Shown one piece after another: positions 16,915-23,570 of a stretch of DNA of 64,000 bases. The notes below the pieces were generated by a model, which did not search any database, was not told the origin of the DNA, and was given only the letters and a program-made list of their open reading frames with translations. The position numbers were made by a program, and so were the translations under genes. Position 1 is the stretch's first letter; every line of letters begins with the position of its first letter. The DNA is from Desulfotomaculum copahuensis (lineage in GTDB: Bacteria; Bacillota; Desulfotomaculia; Desulfotomaculales; Desulfovirgulaceae). The stretch lies in NCBI RefSeq assembly GCF_001655685.1, contig NZ_LYVF01000047.1:124001-188000 (forward strand), written 5' to 3'.

Positions 16915-17198
16915 TACCGCCACCTCGCGCTTTTCATGTTATGCACATGCACATGTTCCCCCGCGCTGATCGGTTGGGAGGCATAGCCGCAGGACCAGCC
17001 GTAAATAATTATTTTCTCCCCCGCCGCCACCGGCTTCAAGGCAATTTTGTGCCCCAGGGGAATATTGCTGCATGCCTCCAGCTCAAACCCGGTATTATTT
17101 TCAGTCACCAGGCCGGCCACTTTTTCACCCACGGCTATATTGGTAATCACCACTCCGGTCGAGTCCCCCGGTTTGTGTACCAGCACCTTGTATTCCAT
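16914..17198 (-). CDS. UxaA-family lyase, small (SAF domain) subunit
   Basis: 94 residues with the SAF-fold pattern of the UxaA N-terminal domain: VLVHKPGDSTGVVI, LGHKIALKPVAAGEKIIIYG, and the closing ISAGEHVHVHN with metal-ligand histidines. In fused enzymes this is the N-terminal domain; here it is a separate gene joined to the large subunit by a 1-base overlap. A possible minus-strand promoter (TTGCCC, 17 bases, TATACA) lies upstream near 17230-17260. Confidence 0.8.
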   Translation of the reverse strand: MEYKVLVHKPGDSTGVVITNIAVGEKVAGLVTENNTGFELEACSNIPLGHKIALKPVAAGEKIIIYGWSCGYASQPISAGEHVHVHNMKSARWR

Positions 17199-17514
17199 GA
17201 TAATTACCCCGTTTCAACGGAAAAGTAATCCCTTGTATAATATGCATCATGATATAGGGCAATATTTATGGGTAATGATTGCTGCGTATGAAAAAATTTC
17301 CGTCCAATCCAGGTCTCCGGCAAAGTTACGTGATGCATCAATCAGTGAAAGGCAAGTTCTCGATCTCAACCCGGTTTGCGTAGGCCGGCGTCAATATCTT
17401 AAATCCATGCAGATCAAAAGACTGATTGCCAAGTTCGGGTTTTCGCCGCGTTCCGGGAGTATGTACGTTTCAAGACAGATCAAAATCGATTAATTTTAAA
17501 CAATATGCTTGGAA
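17199..17514. other. Intergenic stretch without a convincing gene
   Basis: It holds the likely minus-strand promoter of the lyase operon and, on the plus strand, an open frame (ATG at 17242 or 17275 to 17493) that has no SD and resembles nothing known. Because a good plus-strand terminator follows at 17515, something in this interval may be transcribed rightwards; what it is cannot be told. Confidence 0.3.
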
Positions 17515-17542
17515 AACCGGGGTATTCTCCCGGTTCTTTTTT
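17515..17542 (+). terminator. Rho-independent terminator
   Basis: AACCGGG, a 7-base loop, CCCGGTT, then CTTTTTT. Its T-run touches the first TTGTTCA repeat of the next promoter module. No clear gene precedes it on the plus strand. Confidence 0.75.
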
Positions 17543-17583
17543 GTTCATATTTTGTTCACGGTTTTTTCATGGTTCGGTAACAA
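17541..17583 (+). promoter_or_regulatory. Repeat module A: three 11-bp-spaced TTGTTCA-type repeats plus GGTAACAA
   Basis: TTGTTCA at 17541 and 17552, TTTTTCA at 17563 and GGTAACAA at 17576. The repeats lie on one face of the helix, as PhoB/OmpR-type sites do. The third repeat could overlap a -35, with TTTAGT 17 bases later as -10. The same arrangement, base for base in spacing, occurs at 18492. It precedes the lipoprotein gene at 17742. Confidence 0.65.
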
Positions 17584-17741
17584 GTTTTTAGTACTTTGAA
17601 TTACGCGAAGGGTGGTGTTTATTGGTATGTAAGTAAAATAGAAAACTAACGGGAGACCGGGCAAACCGGGATCATGATGGCGTTTCAACAATCCGTGGGG
17701 TTTTCACTGTTGTTATGAGACAATTCAGGAGGTGTGGATAT

Positions 17742-18257
17742 ATGAAAAACAAAAAGAGATTGCTTTGGCCGGTAATGATCCTCCTGCTGCTGATGGCTGC
17801 CCTGGTTGCTGGATGCGGCAATTCCACGACGTCTGGAACCGCCACGCCGGCGGGAAACAGCGGACAAGCAGCGGGTAATAGCACCACGCAGAGCACCTGG
17901 AATGCCTCCACGGCAAAACTTTTTGGCACCCTGCGGCGTGTGGAAGGACTGACCGGGGACAAGAAATACCCCTTAACTTCGGAGCAGGCCAAAAAAATCC
18001 TGCCCATCGTCAAGGACATTGCCGCGCAGAAGACCATTGCCGCTGATTATGCGAGCGGGAAACAAAAAGAAATTATTGCTGTGCTCAGCCCCGAGCAGCA
18101 AAAAGTGATCAGCACCATACCGCACCGGCCGCCCAACGTTAAAAAAGGCGCTACTAACCGGCCTGCAAATTCCGGCAACAGCAACAACCGGGGGGAAGCA
18201 CAGAACGCATTCCTGGAGCGCATGATATCGGCTCTTCAGCAGAAGGCCGACAGTTGA
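17742..18257 (+). CDS. Putative lipoprotein with Spy/CpxP-like helical repeats
   Basis: 171 residues from ATG 17742, which has AGGAGGTG upstream. It has a lipoprotein signal with lipobox LVAGC (Cys25), then a Ser/Thr/Asn-rich linker. A helical region has two similar motifs, LTSEQAKKILPIV and LSPEQQKVI, reminiscent of the LTxxQ motifs of Spy/CpxP-type periplasmic proteins. That resemblance is weak and the function is unknown. The C-terminus is Asn-rich and polar. The ~160-nt leader begins at repeat module A, which this gene shares with the SLH-domain gene downstream; the two are probably coregulated. Confidence 0.8.
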   Translation: MKNKKRLLWPVMILLLLMAALVAGCGNSTTSGTATPAGNSGQAAGNSTTQSTWNASTAKLFGTLRRVEGLTGDKKYPLTSEQAKKILPIVKDIAAQKTIAADYASGKQKEIIAVLSPEQQKVISTIPHRPPNVKKGATNRPANSGNSNNRGEAQNAFLERMISALQQKADS

Positions 18258-18318
18258 TTTATTTTTGAGCGTACGCTCTTTGTACGGTGTGGAATGTGAT
18301 TTGAATAATACCTGTAAT

Positions 18319-18357
18319 AAATGTTGCGATTTTGTCCACGAAACCGCAACATTTTTT
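18319..18357 (+). terminator. Rho-independent terminator after lipoprotein gene
   Basis: AAATGTTGCG (18319-18328) pairs with CGCAACATTT (18345-18354) around a 16-base loop and is followed by a T-run. Confidence 0.75.
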
Positions 18358-18491
18358 ATGGCCAGGTTAAAATTTACCCCGGGTAGAATCCGGCAGTTTT
18401 TGATCATCCATAAGGCATGTTATTTATACTGATCATATATGATTCTGATGCGAACGTACATGGAGAGCCAAGGAATAGGTTTACAGAGCGG

Positions 18492-18534
18492 TTGTTCATC
18501 AATTGTTCACATTTCTTTCATGTACTGGTAACAA
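18492..18534 (+). promoter_or_regulatory. Repeat module B: second copy of the TTGTTCA/GGTAACAA module
   Basis: TTGTTCA at 18492 and 18503, TCTTTCA at 18514 and GGTAACAA at 18527: offsets 0, 11, 22 and 35, identical to module A at 17541. The intervening bases differ, so the conserved parts are likely functional. It precedes the SLH-domain gene at 18651. Confidence 0.65.
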
Positions 18535-18650
18535 CTCTATGGCATTCTAGAAAACGAGAAAGGTGGTGGTTGTTGACATGAAAAATTAAACGCAACGAAA
18601 GCGCAGGCGTATAAACGATCCAGCTTAATTAAAAATTGGAGGGGAATTGG

Positions 18651-19391
18651 ATGGTTAACCTAAAAAAATATGCTATCACAATAATGATTCCTTTATCGTT
18701 ATTGGCTGGTGCATGTATGCCCTACGGCACTGCTTTTGCCGATACCACTCTTACTCGGATTACTGCCACCGCCCCGGCTGCCACCGCATATACGGTGAGC
18801 GGGGTGGTGACGGACAATTCCGGGAACCCGATCAGCGGCGCCATCCTGGCCATCAATGGTGAGAACTCTACAACCACCGCATCTGACGGCAGTTACAGCC
18901 TGAGTCTGCCTGACGGCACATACACCCTTACTGTATCTGCAGCAAATTATCAAACCGCCACATACAGCCTGGATGTGGCCGACTCCAATCTCACCGGTCA
19001 GAATATTGCCTTGACTCCGGGAACATCAAACATGACTTGGAATAACCCCGACACCTGGAATCAGATGCTTACTACCGGTTGCTTGAATGGTAAGCATGTA
19101 ACCAGGGCAATGTTTATGGCCATGCTGGTGAATAGGCTTAATTTGAGCAGAGAAGCGAATATTAATTTCATTGACGTACCTGGCAATGCCTGGTATGCCC
19201 ATAGCTTGAGACTGGCGGTGGGAGCCGGTCTGATGCATGGGGTAGGAGCCAATAGATTTGCTCCAAATCAAATTATTACTGTTAAGCAAATGCAAGCTAT
19301 GGTTAATGCCGCTAAAAAATTTAATTCACTTTTTAACCAAAGTGGTTATTCCCGGGTATACAGTGGATATATGAACCATTTTAATAGATAA
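18651..19391 (+). CDS. Secreted protein with carboxypeptidase-regulatory-like and SLH domains
   Basis: 246 residues from ATG 18651, preceded by GGAGGGG. A signal peptide ends near AFA. Residues ~40-120 form one carboxypeptidase-regulatory-like beta-sandwich (SGVVTDNSGNPISGA, SDGSYSLSLPDGTYTLTVSA). The C-terminal ~80 residues fit one S-layer homology (SLH) repeat: MAMLVNRLNL, FIDVPGNAWYAHSLRLAVGAGLMHG, and ITVKQMQAMV. A single SLH domain suggests cell-wall anchoring. Base composition is more AT-rich than in neighbouring genes. It shares the upstream module with the lipoprotein gene. Confidence 0.8.
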   Translation: MVNLKKYAITIMIPLSLLAGACMPYGTAFADTTLTRITATAPAATAYTVSGVVTDNSGNPISGAILAINGENSTTTASDGSYSLSLPDGTYTLTVSAANYQTATYSLDVADSNLTGQNIALTPGTSNMTWNNPDTWNQMLTTGCLNGKHVTRAMFMAMLVNRLNLSREANINFIDVPGNAWYAHSLRLAVGAGLMHGVGANRFAPNQIITVKQMQAMVNAAKKFNSLFNQSGYSRVYSGYMNHFNR

Positions 19392-19420
19392 TTAAAGCAT
19401 ATTATCGTTACTGGTTGCAT

Positions 19421-19452
19421 AAGCCAGCTCCAAAGCCAGGGGCTGGCTTTTT
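19421..19452 (+). terminator. Rho-independent terminator after SLH-domain gene
   Basis: AAGCCAGC (19421-19428) pairs with GCTGGCTT (19442-19449), then TTT. A shorter alternative stem (AAAGCCA/TGGCTTT) uses the same right arm. Confidence 0.8.
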
Positions 19453-19597
19453 AAACTTTCCTGAAAGCGAACGGTCTCATGCAGCATGTTCCCTACAAAA
19501 CGAACTCGGTGGCCGGCATGCGGTGGGCCGGCAACTGTGGATAGGCATATTTGTGAAAAGCCTCGTAGCCGTAATCAAATGTGATTATCACTCAGGG

Positions 19598-19639
19598 CAA
19601 AAAGAAAACGCCTCAAGTAATACACTACATTACCTGGGG
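19598..19639 (-). terminator. Minus-strand terminator of the small ORF at 19658
   Basis: On the minus strand a ~12-bp stem (CCCCAGGTAATG with the complementary arm, one mismatch) is followed by CGTTTTCTTTTTG. It lies 19 bases after the small ORF stop. Confidence 0.65.
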
Positions 19640-19657
19640 CGCCACGTCAATAGAAAT

Positions 19658-19837
19658 TTATTTTCCGTCGTGTTGATATGTATTCAGGCCAAAGGTGAAT
19701 ATCGTATCCGCCATTGCCGGGCGGGGTATTGCCGGACCGGTTGAAGACAATAGCGTCAGCAATGGGAGACACTTACGCCAATTCATCCAATCACCTCTTT
19801 TACCACATTCATCCAAGGTTATACTTCGACATTGCAT
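19658..19837 (-). CDS. Small protein of unknown function
   Basis: 59 residues from ATG 19837, which follows AGAGGAGGTT, one of the best SD sites in this stretch, and the unit ends in its own terminator. The N-terminal part carries two cysteines (MQCRS, DECGKRG). A second in-frame ATG with AGAGGTGAT upstream would give a ~42-residue form beginning MNWRKCLPLLTLL, which looks like a signal peptide ending AMA. It could therefore be a small secreted protein or the remnant of a larger one. No family is recognised. Confidence 0.5.
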   Translation of the reverse strand: MQCRSITLDECGKRGDWMNWRKCLPLLTLLSSTGPAIPRPAMADTIFTFGLNTYQHDGK

Positions 19838-20091
19838 GACAACCTCCTCTGTTAAATAATAACAATGCTCCATTTTTTAAACTCTCTGCAATGCAAAACA
19901 TTTCTTAAAAAAAGACCCCAAAGATAAAGAGGCGATTGGCCAATGCCACAAAGATGATGAAGGTGATTTGCCGCCGGTGGCGAATAATTTATTTCTGTAT
20001 AAGGTTCCTGATGTCTTATTCTTCAAGCCTCTTATACAGTTGGTTCAAATCGTGTATAATGTAAACAGTAAAACACTAAGGAGGCAGTTTA
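19838..20091. other. AT-rich intergenic region before the helicase genes
   Basis: Nothing coding is seen. A TATAAT at about 20055-20060 may serve as -10 for the helicase genes, but no good -35 sits at the right distance. Confidence 0.3.
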
Positions 20092-20859
20092 TTGACCACC
20101 GGGAAAAAGTCCCCGGACGGGGGGAAGCGCCGACTGCCGCACCGGCGGGAGGTTAAAGCGGCGGCGCCGCCGCTAAAACTGGATCCGTTCCAGGAAGAGG
20201 CCATTGCCGCCCTGCTGGCAGGTCATAACGTGTTGGTGGCCGCGCCCACCGGCACCGGGAAGACTCTGATCGCGGAGAAACTGCTGGCGCAGATACTGGC
20301 AAAAGGCCGGGGAGCCGTCTATACTTCACCGATCAAGGCGTTATCCAATCAGAAATTTCGTGATTTCGGACAGCTATTCGGCCGGGAACGGGTGGGATTG
20401 ATTACCGGCGACCTGTCAATCAATGAAAACGCCGGCTTGCTGGTCATGACTACGGAAATTTTCCGCAACTGGTGTTTTGCCAACCCGGAGGCACTGGAAG
20501 ACACCACCCATGTGATTTTTGACGAGATGCATTATCTGGATGATCCGGACCGGGGCACGGCCTGGGAGGAAAGCATTATTTTCGCCCCGCCGCACATTAA
20601 AATTCTCGGTCTGTCGGCTACGGTGCCCAACGTAAAAGAAATCGCCACCTGGATGGCCGAGGTGCGGGGGGAGCCGGTCAGGGTGATCGAAGAACACTGC
20701 CGGGCGGTACCGCTTGAGATAGCCTGGATCAGCCCGGGCGGCGAAGTGCTGGATGAATCCGGGGCGCGGGAGGAAATCGAGGAGCGCATGGAGGTGCGCC
20801 GCTGGCGGCAACGCCGCTGGGACGGCGGCATGCTGGCGGCCGGACGCGAATTCGAATAG
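20092..20859 (+). CDS. Ski2-like DExH helicase, N-terminal (ATPase) half
   Basis: 255 residues holding RecA-like domain 1: motif I AAPTGTGKT (near residue 44), Ia TSPIKALSNQKF, motif II as DEMH, and motif III LGLSATVPN. It ends soon after the link to domain 2, at TAG 20857. TTG 20092 has AAGGAGG 7 bases upstream. The missing second half is encoded by the next ORF, 13 bases on and in another frame. Related proteins are normally single chains, so this is either a natural fission or a disrupted gene. Confidence 0.85.
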   Translation: MTTGKKSPDGGKRRLPHRREVKAAAPPLKLDPFQEEAIAALLAGHNVLVAAPTGTGKTLIAEKLLAQILAKGRGAVYTSPIKALSNQKFRDFGQLFGRERVGLITGDLSINENAGLLVMTTEIFRNWCFANPEALEDTTHVIFDEMHYLDDPDRGTAWEESIIFAPPHIKILGLSATVPNVKEIATWMAEVRGEPVRVIEEHCRAVPLEIAWISPGGEVLDESGAREEIEERMEVRRWRQRRWDGGMLAAGREFE

Positions 20860-20872
20860 GTGGTGAAATGAT

Positions 20873-22429
20873 TTGCCCGCCATTAACCCCAGTCCCACTT
20901 GCGGGGATGTGATTGACGCCATTTCCGCGTACCTGCCGGTTCTTTATTTTACCTTCAGCCGCGGCCGCACTGAATTGCTGGCCGATGAACTGGGACGTCA
21001 GTGGGATTTCCTCAATCCGGGGGAAAAAAATGACGTCAGGGAGTTGATCCGGCGGGCGGAGACGGATAACCCCGGTCTTTTCGGCCCGCGGCGTAAAAAC
21101 CTGCGCCGCTTGTTGCAGCAGGGCATCGGTTACCACCATGCCGGCCTGTCACCTTTATTAAAGGACCTTGTCGAACGGCTGTACGAGTCAAGACTGGTTT
21201 TTGTCCTTTTCTGTACCGAGACATTTGCGGTCGGAGTAAATTTTCCCGCTGCCAGCACGGTTTTTGACTCCTGCCGGAAATGGGACGGACGGGAATTCCG
21301 CTCCCTGTTGAACCGGGAGTTTTTCCAGATGGCCGGCCGGGCCGGACGGCGCGGCTTTGATCCGGTCGGCCGGGTATATGTGCGCATTGATGAACGTTTT
21401 CCGGATCAAACCGGTTTTTTTCAGGAGGAACAGGTCGAGCCGGTGCGCGGCCGCCTGGTCATCTCTCCCAATACGGTGTTGAGCCTGTTGCATTGGAAAA
21501 CAGATGATGAGATTAAACGTTTTTTGGAGCGGAACCTGGCGGTATTTCAAAACAGCCGGGAAAGCAGGCAGATCAAGAACGAACTGGACGGCCTGGAAAT
21601 GCGCGCCGGCGAACTGACGCAGTGTTTTTGTCCGGATCGGGGGCAGCCCTGTTGTCAGCTTTTCCGGCTCAAGTTGCGCCGGGAACTGAACCAGTTGGGT
21701 AAACGCAAGCGCCGGCACAGGCCCGGAACAAAGGAAAGAAAAGAAGAAATTCACAGTTTGATGCAGACGGCACGAAAGAAATGTCAGTATAAAGCGTGTG
21801 TGGATGCGGAAAGAAAAGTACGCCGGTTGGAGGACCGGATGCATCTCCTGCACCAGCGCGTCAGACAACTGGAAAAACACTCCCGCAACTACGGCCGGGA
21901 CTTTGAAAACGTCTGGCGGCTTTTGGAACGTCTGGGCTACATTCAAGACCGGGAATTGCTGCCGCGGGGGCTGTTTGCCCTGTACGTGCACGTGCAGGAA
22001 ATCCTGGTCACGGAACTGGTTTTTTCCGGTATCCTCTTTGAAGTGCCTCCGGTGGAAGCGGTGGCCATTCTGGCCGGGGTCGATTACCAGCCCGGACGGG
22101 ACGAACAGGTGGTTCCGCCAGCTTTCAACCTGGACCGGGTGGTGCATTTACGGCAACTTTTATTACAAAACGGTGTACCGGAGCAGTTTTGTACCTGGTC
22201 CCCCCTGCCGGCCGCCCTGGCCGCCGCCTGGTATGAGGGGGCCGGTTTTGACCAGTTACTGGCCATGTGCAACCTGCAGGAGGGAGACGTTTTTTCTGTT
22301 TTGCGCCGGGAAATCGATTTGTTGCGCCAGATGGAGAGGGCGGCCGGACAAGATCACCTGTTGGCCCAGTTGGTGCAGGATTTACGCCGTGCCCTGGACC
22401 GGGATGAGGTGGCCGTAATGGGCGTATAA
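20873..22429 (+). CDS. Ski2-like helicase, C-terminal half (RecA domain 2 and DSHCT-like)
   Basis: 518 residues. RecA-like domain 2 starts with LPVLYFTFSRGRTELLADEL; then GIGYHHAGLSPLLKDLVERL, FATETFA-type ETFAVGVNFPA and motif VI FFQMAGRAGRRG. The C-terminal half is a helical DSHCT-like region with an unusual Cys-rich insertion (CFCPDRGQPCC ... KKCQYKAC, near residues 250-305). The start is TTG 20873, preceded by TAGGTGGTGA, which overlaps the stop of the first half, so translation of the two ORFs may be coupled. Frame 2 is closed by TGA at 20864, so a single indel could not rejoin them directly. Confidence 0.85.
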   Translation: MPAINPSPTCGDVIDAISAYLPVLYFTFSRGRTELLADELGRQWDFLNPGEKNDVRELIRRAETDNPGLFGPRRKNLRRLLQQGIGYHHAGLSPLLKDLVERLYESRLVFVLFCTETFAVGVNFPAASTVFDSCRKWDGREFRSLLNREFFQMAGRAGRRGFDPVGRVYVRIDERFPDQTGFFQEEQVEPVRGRLVISPNTVLSLLHWKTDDEIKRFLERNLAVFQNSRESRQIKNELDGLEMRAGELTQCFCPDRGQPCCQLFRLKLRRELNQLGKRKRRHRPGTKERKEEIHSLMQTARKKCQYKACVDAERKVRRLEDRMHLLHQRVRQLEKHSRNYGRDFENVWRLLERLGYIQDRELLPRGLFALYVHVQEILVTELVFSGILFEVPPVEAVAILAGVDYQPGRDEQVVPPAFNLDRVVHLRQLLLQNGVPEQFCTWSPLPAALAAAWYEGAGFDQLLAMCNLQEGDVFSVLRREIDLLRQMERAAGQDHLLAQLVQDLRRALDRDEVAVMGV

Positions 22430-22448
22430 GTCCCATAACTCTCAAGGA

Positions 22449-22477
22449 TAAAAAAATTCCCTGATTTGCTCAGGGAA
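22449..22477 (-). terminator. Minus-strand terminator
   Basis: TTCCCTGA, a 5-base loop and TCAGGGAA, followed on the minus strand by seven Ts. It would end a leftward transcript from the promoter at 22633-22660. Confidence 0.7.
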
Positions 22478-22626
22478 ATGGAGTGGGGAAAGAGAGAAAC
22501 CCGGGAAATACAAAAGATTCCAAAATGCGGGCCCTTTTCAGGGCGGGGGACAGGAGAGGCTAAATTAAAATAGCGCCCGGGACCGCCTAATCAGTTTCTA
22601 AAGGAGAACGTGATAGCAATCACTTG
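22450..22626 (-). ncRNA. Candidate small RNA, ~175 nt, pyrimidine-rich
   Basis: A minus-strand transcript is bounded by a sigma-A-like promoter and an intrinsic terminator and contains no ORF with an SD. It is rich in C and U and holds several stretches that complement SD sequences (TCTCCTTT near its 5' end, then CTCTCCTGTCCCCC and TTTCCCCACTCC). C-rich loops of this sort are used by known Firmicute small RNAs to pair with SDs. No match to 6S RNA or another family is apparent. Existence of the transcript is inference. Confidence 0.4.
22610..22623. promoter_or_regulatory. CRP/FNR-type palindrome at the candidate sRNA start
   Basis: GTGATAGCAATCAC is a perfect GTGA-N6-TCAC palindrome. It overlaps the predicted start of the minus-strand RNA, a position expected for repression. 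Confidence 0.4.
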
Positions 22627-22632
22627 CGTATT

Positions 22633-22660
22633 ATTTTAACACATGTGAAGTTATTATCAA
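22633..22660 (-). promoter_or_regulatory. Sigma-A-like promoter for the candidate small RNA
   Basis: On the minus strand: TTGATA (22655-22660), a 16-base spacer and TAAAAT (22633-22638). Confidence 0.5.
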
Positions 22661-22752
22661 GGCTGGTTTTTTCCCGGTATATGCCGTTTTAAAATAATAG
22701 GTGATGCATTCGCTTATTTTCTTTATATATGTGCAAAATTGATAATTATTTA

Positions 22753-22794
22753 AAAACCGCGGGGCGCCGGCTGATTCCGGCGGCCCGCGGTTTT
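22753..22794. terminator. Bidirectional terminator after the coat genes
   Basis: An 18-bp stem with one G-G mismatch, a 6-base loop and A/T runs at both feet. It ends the minus-strand coat operon. Confidence 0.85.
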
Positions 22795-22804
22795 ACGCCT
22801 GGAG

Positions 22805-23140
22805 TCAAAAAGCCCGGTATTGTCCCTGTCCCGCATAATTGCCGCCGCCTCCCGGAGGCTGGTAGACGGCCTGGCCGGCATTGGCTTTTCCGGCTTTTTG
22901 GGCTGCTTCGCCCTGCACCCGGGAAATATCCTGTTGGTGTGCCTGCATGGGCATGTGCCAGCCGCGGCGTATCATGGCGTCCATAAAGATGTGCACGTGG
23001 CGCTGCTCGTCCTGGTAAATGCTCTGAAACAGCTGCAGCAACTGGGGGTTGGCGGTTTCAATAGACCGGATGTTGTAATCACCGGATTCGTGTTTGTCAC
23101 TGACCATGGCATCCAGCAGCATCATACGGTCATCGAGCAT
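22805..23140 (-). CDS. CotF-like spore coat protein
   Basis: 111 residues from ATG 23140, which has AGGAGGGG 6 bases upstream. A ferritin-like helical pair with LQLFQSIYQDEQRHVHIFMDAMIRRGWH is typical of the CotF/coat-protein family, and a Gly/Gln/Tyr-rich tail follows. It is cotranscribed with the similar 64-residue gene 16 bases upstream. The pair points to an endospore-forming host. A CATAATA box in the upstream region would fit a mother-cell sigma factor, but this is weak. Confidence 0.8.
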   Translation of the reverse strand: MLDDRMMLLDAMVSDKHESGDYNIRSIETANPQLLQLFQSIYQDEQRHVHIFMDAMIRRGWHMPMQAHQQDISRVQGEAAQKAGKANAGQAVYQPPGGGGNYAGQGQYRAF

Positions 23141-23156
23141 AAGATCCCCTCCTGTT

Positions 23157-23351
23157 TTAATGGTTGGCATTCTGATTAAGATATTGGACCAGCGAGTTCA
23201 AATGTCTTTGTTCATCCTGTTGTACGGTGCTAAAAATTTGTTTCAGTTCCGGATCGCCGGTCTGGTTGGCGTAAGCGCCGAACTTCTCGAAGAGCAATTG
23301 CTCGGCGGTGATTGCCGCCTGAATGGAAAGCAGGTCTTTCTGGCTGAGCAA
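23157..23351 (-). CDS. Small CotF-like spore coat protein
   Basis: 64 residues: two helices with ITAEQLLFEKFGAYANQTGDPELKQIFSTVQQDEQRHLNSL, the same E...DEQRH pattern as the downstream coat gene. The start is TTG 23351 after AAGGGGTGATG. It is the first gene of a two-gene coat operon. The family name rests on the shared helical motif, not on any known assembly role. Confidence 0.75.
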   Translation of the reverse strand: MLSQKDLLSIQAAITAEQLLFEKFGAYANQTGDPELKQIFSTVQQDEQRHLNSLVQYLNQNANH

Positions 23352-23570
23352 TGAACATCACCCCTTGTCATTTTGCTGTTATTATGTCCTGTTCAACCGT
23401 TTATATCAGAAATGTCCCATTTTTTTTGCGATCCAGGCAGGAGAGCACTGCCTGCGGGACGAAATATCTTGCCAGACGTCACAGAACCCGCAGAAATTTT
23501 CCACCGTCTTCCGGGGGATGAAACGACGGCAGCCGGCCTTCCGGGGGGGTGAAAGAAAGGGGCTTTTGCA

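Noticed and set aside
17047-17493. 148-codon plus-strand open frame
   Set aside because: Its first half is a shadow of the UxaA small-subunit gene; the remainder has no SD and no recognisable composition, although a terminator follows it.
22450-22626. 6S RNA as identity for the candidate small RNA
   Set aside because: The size fits, but the pyrimidine-rich sequence cannot form the long closed stem with central bubble that defines 6S RNA.
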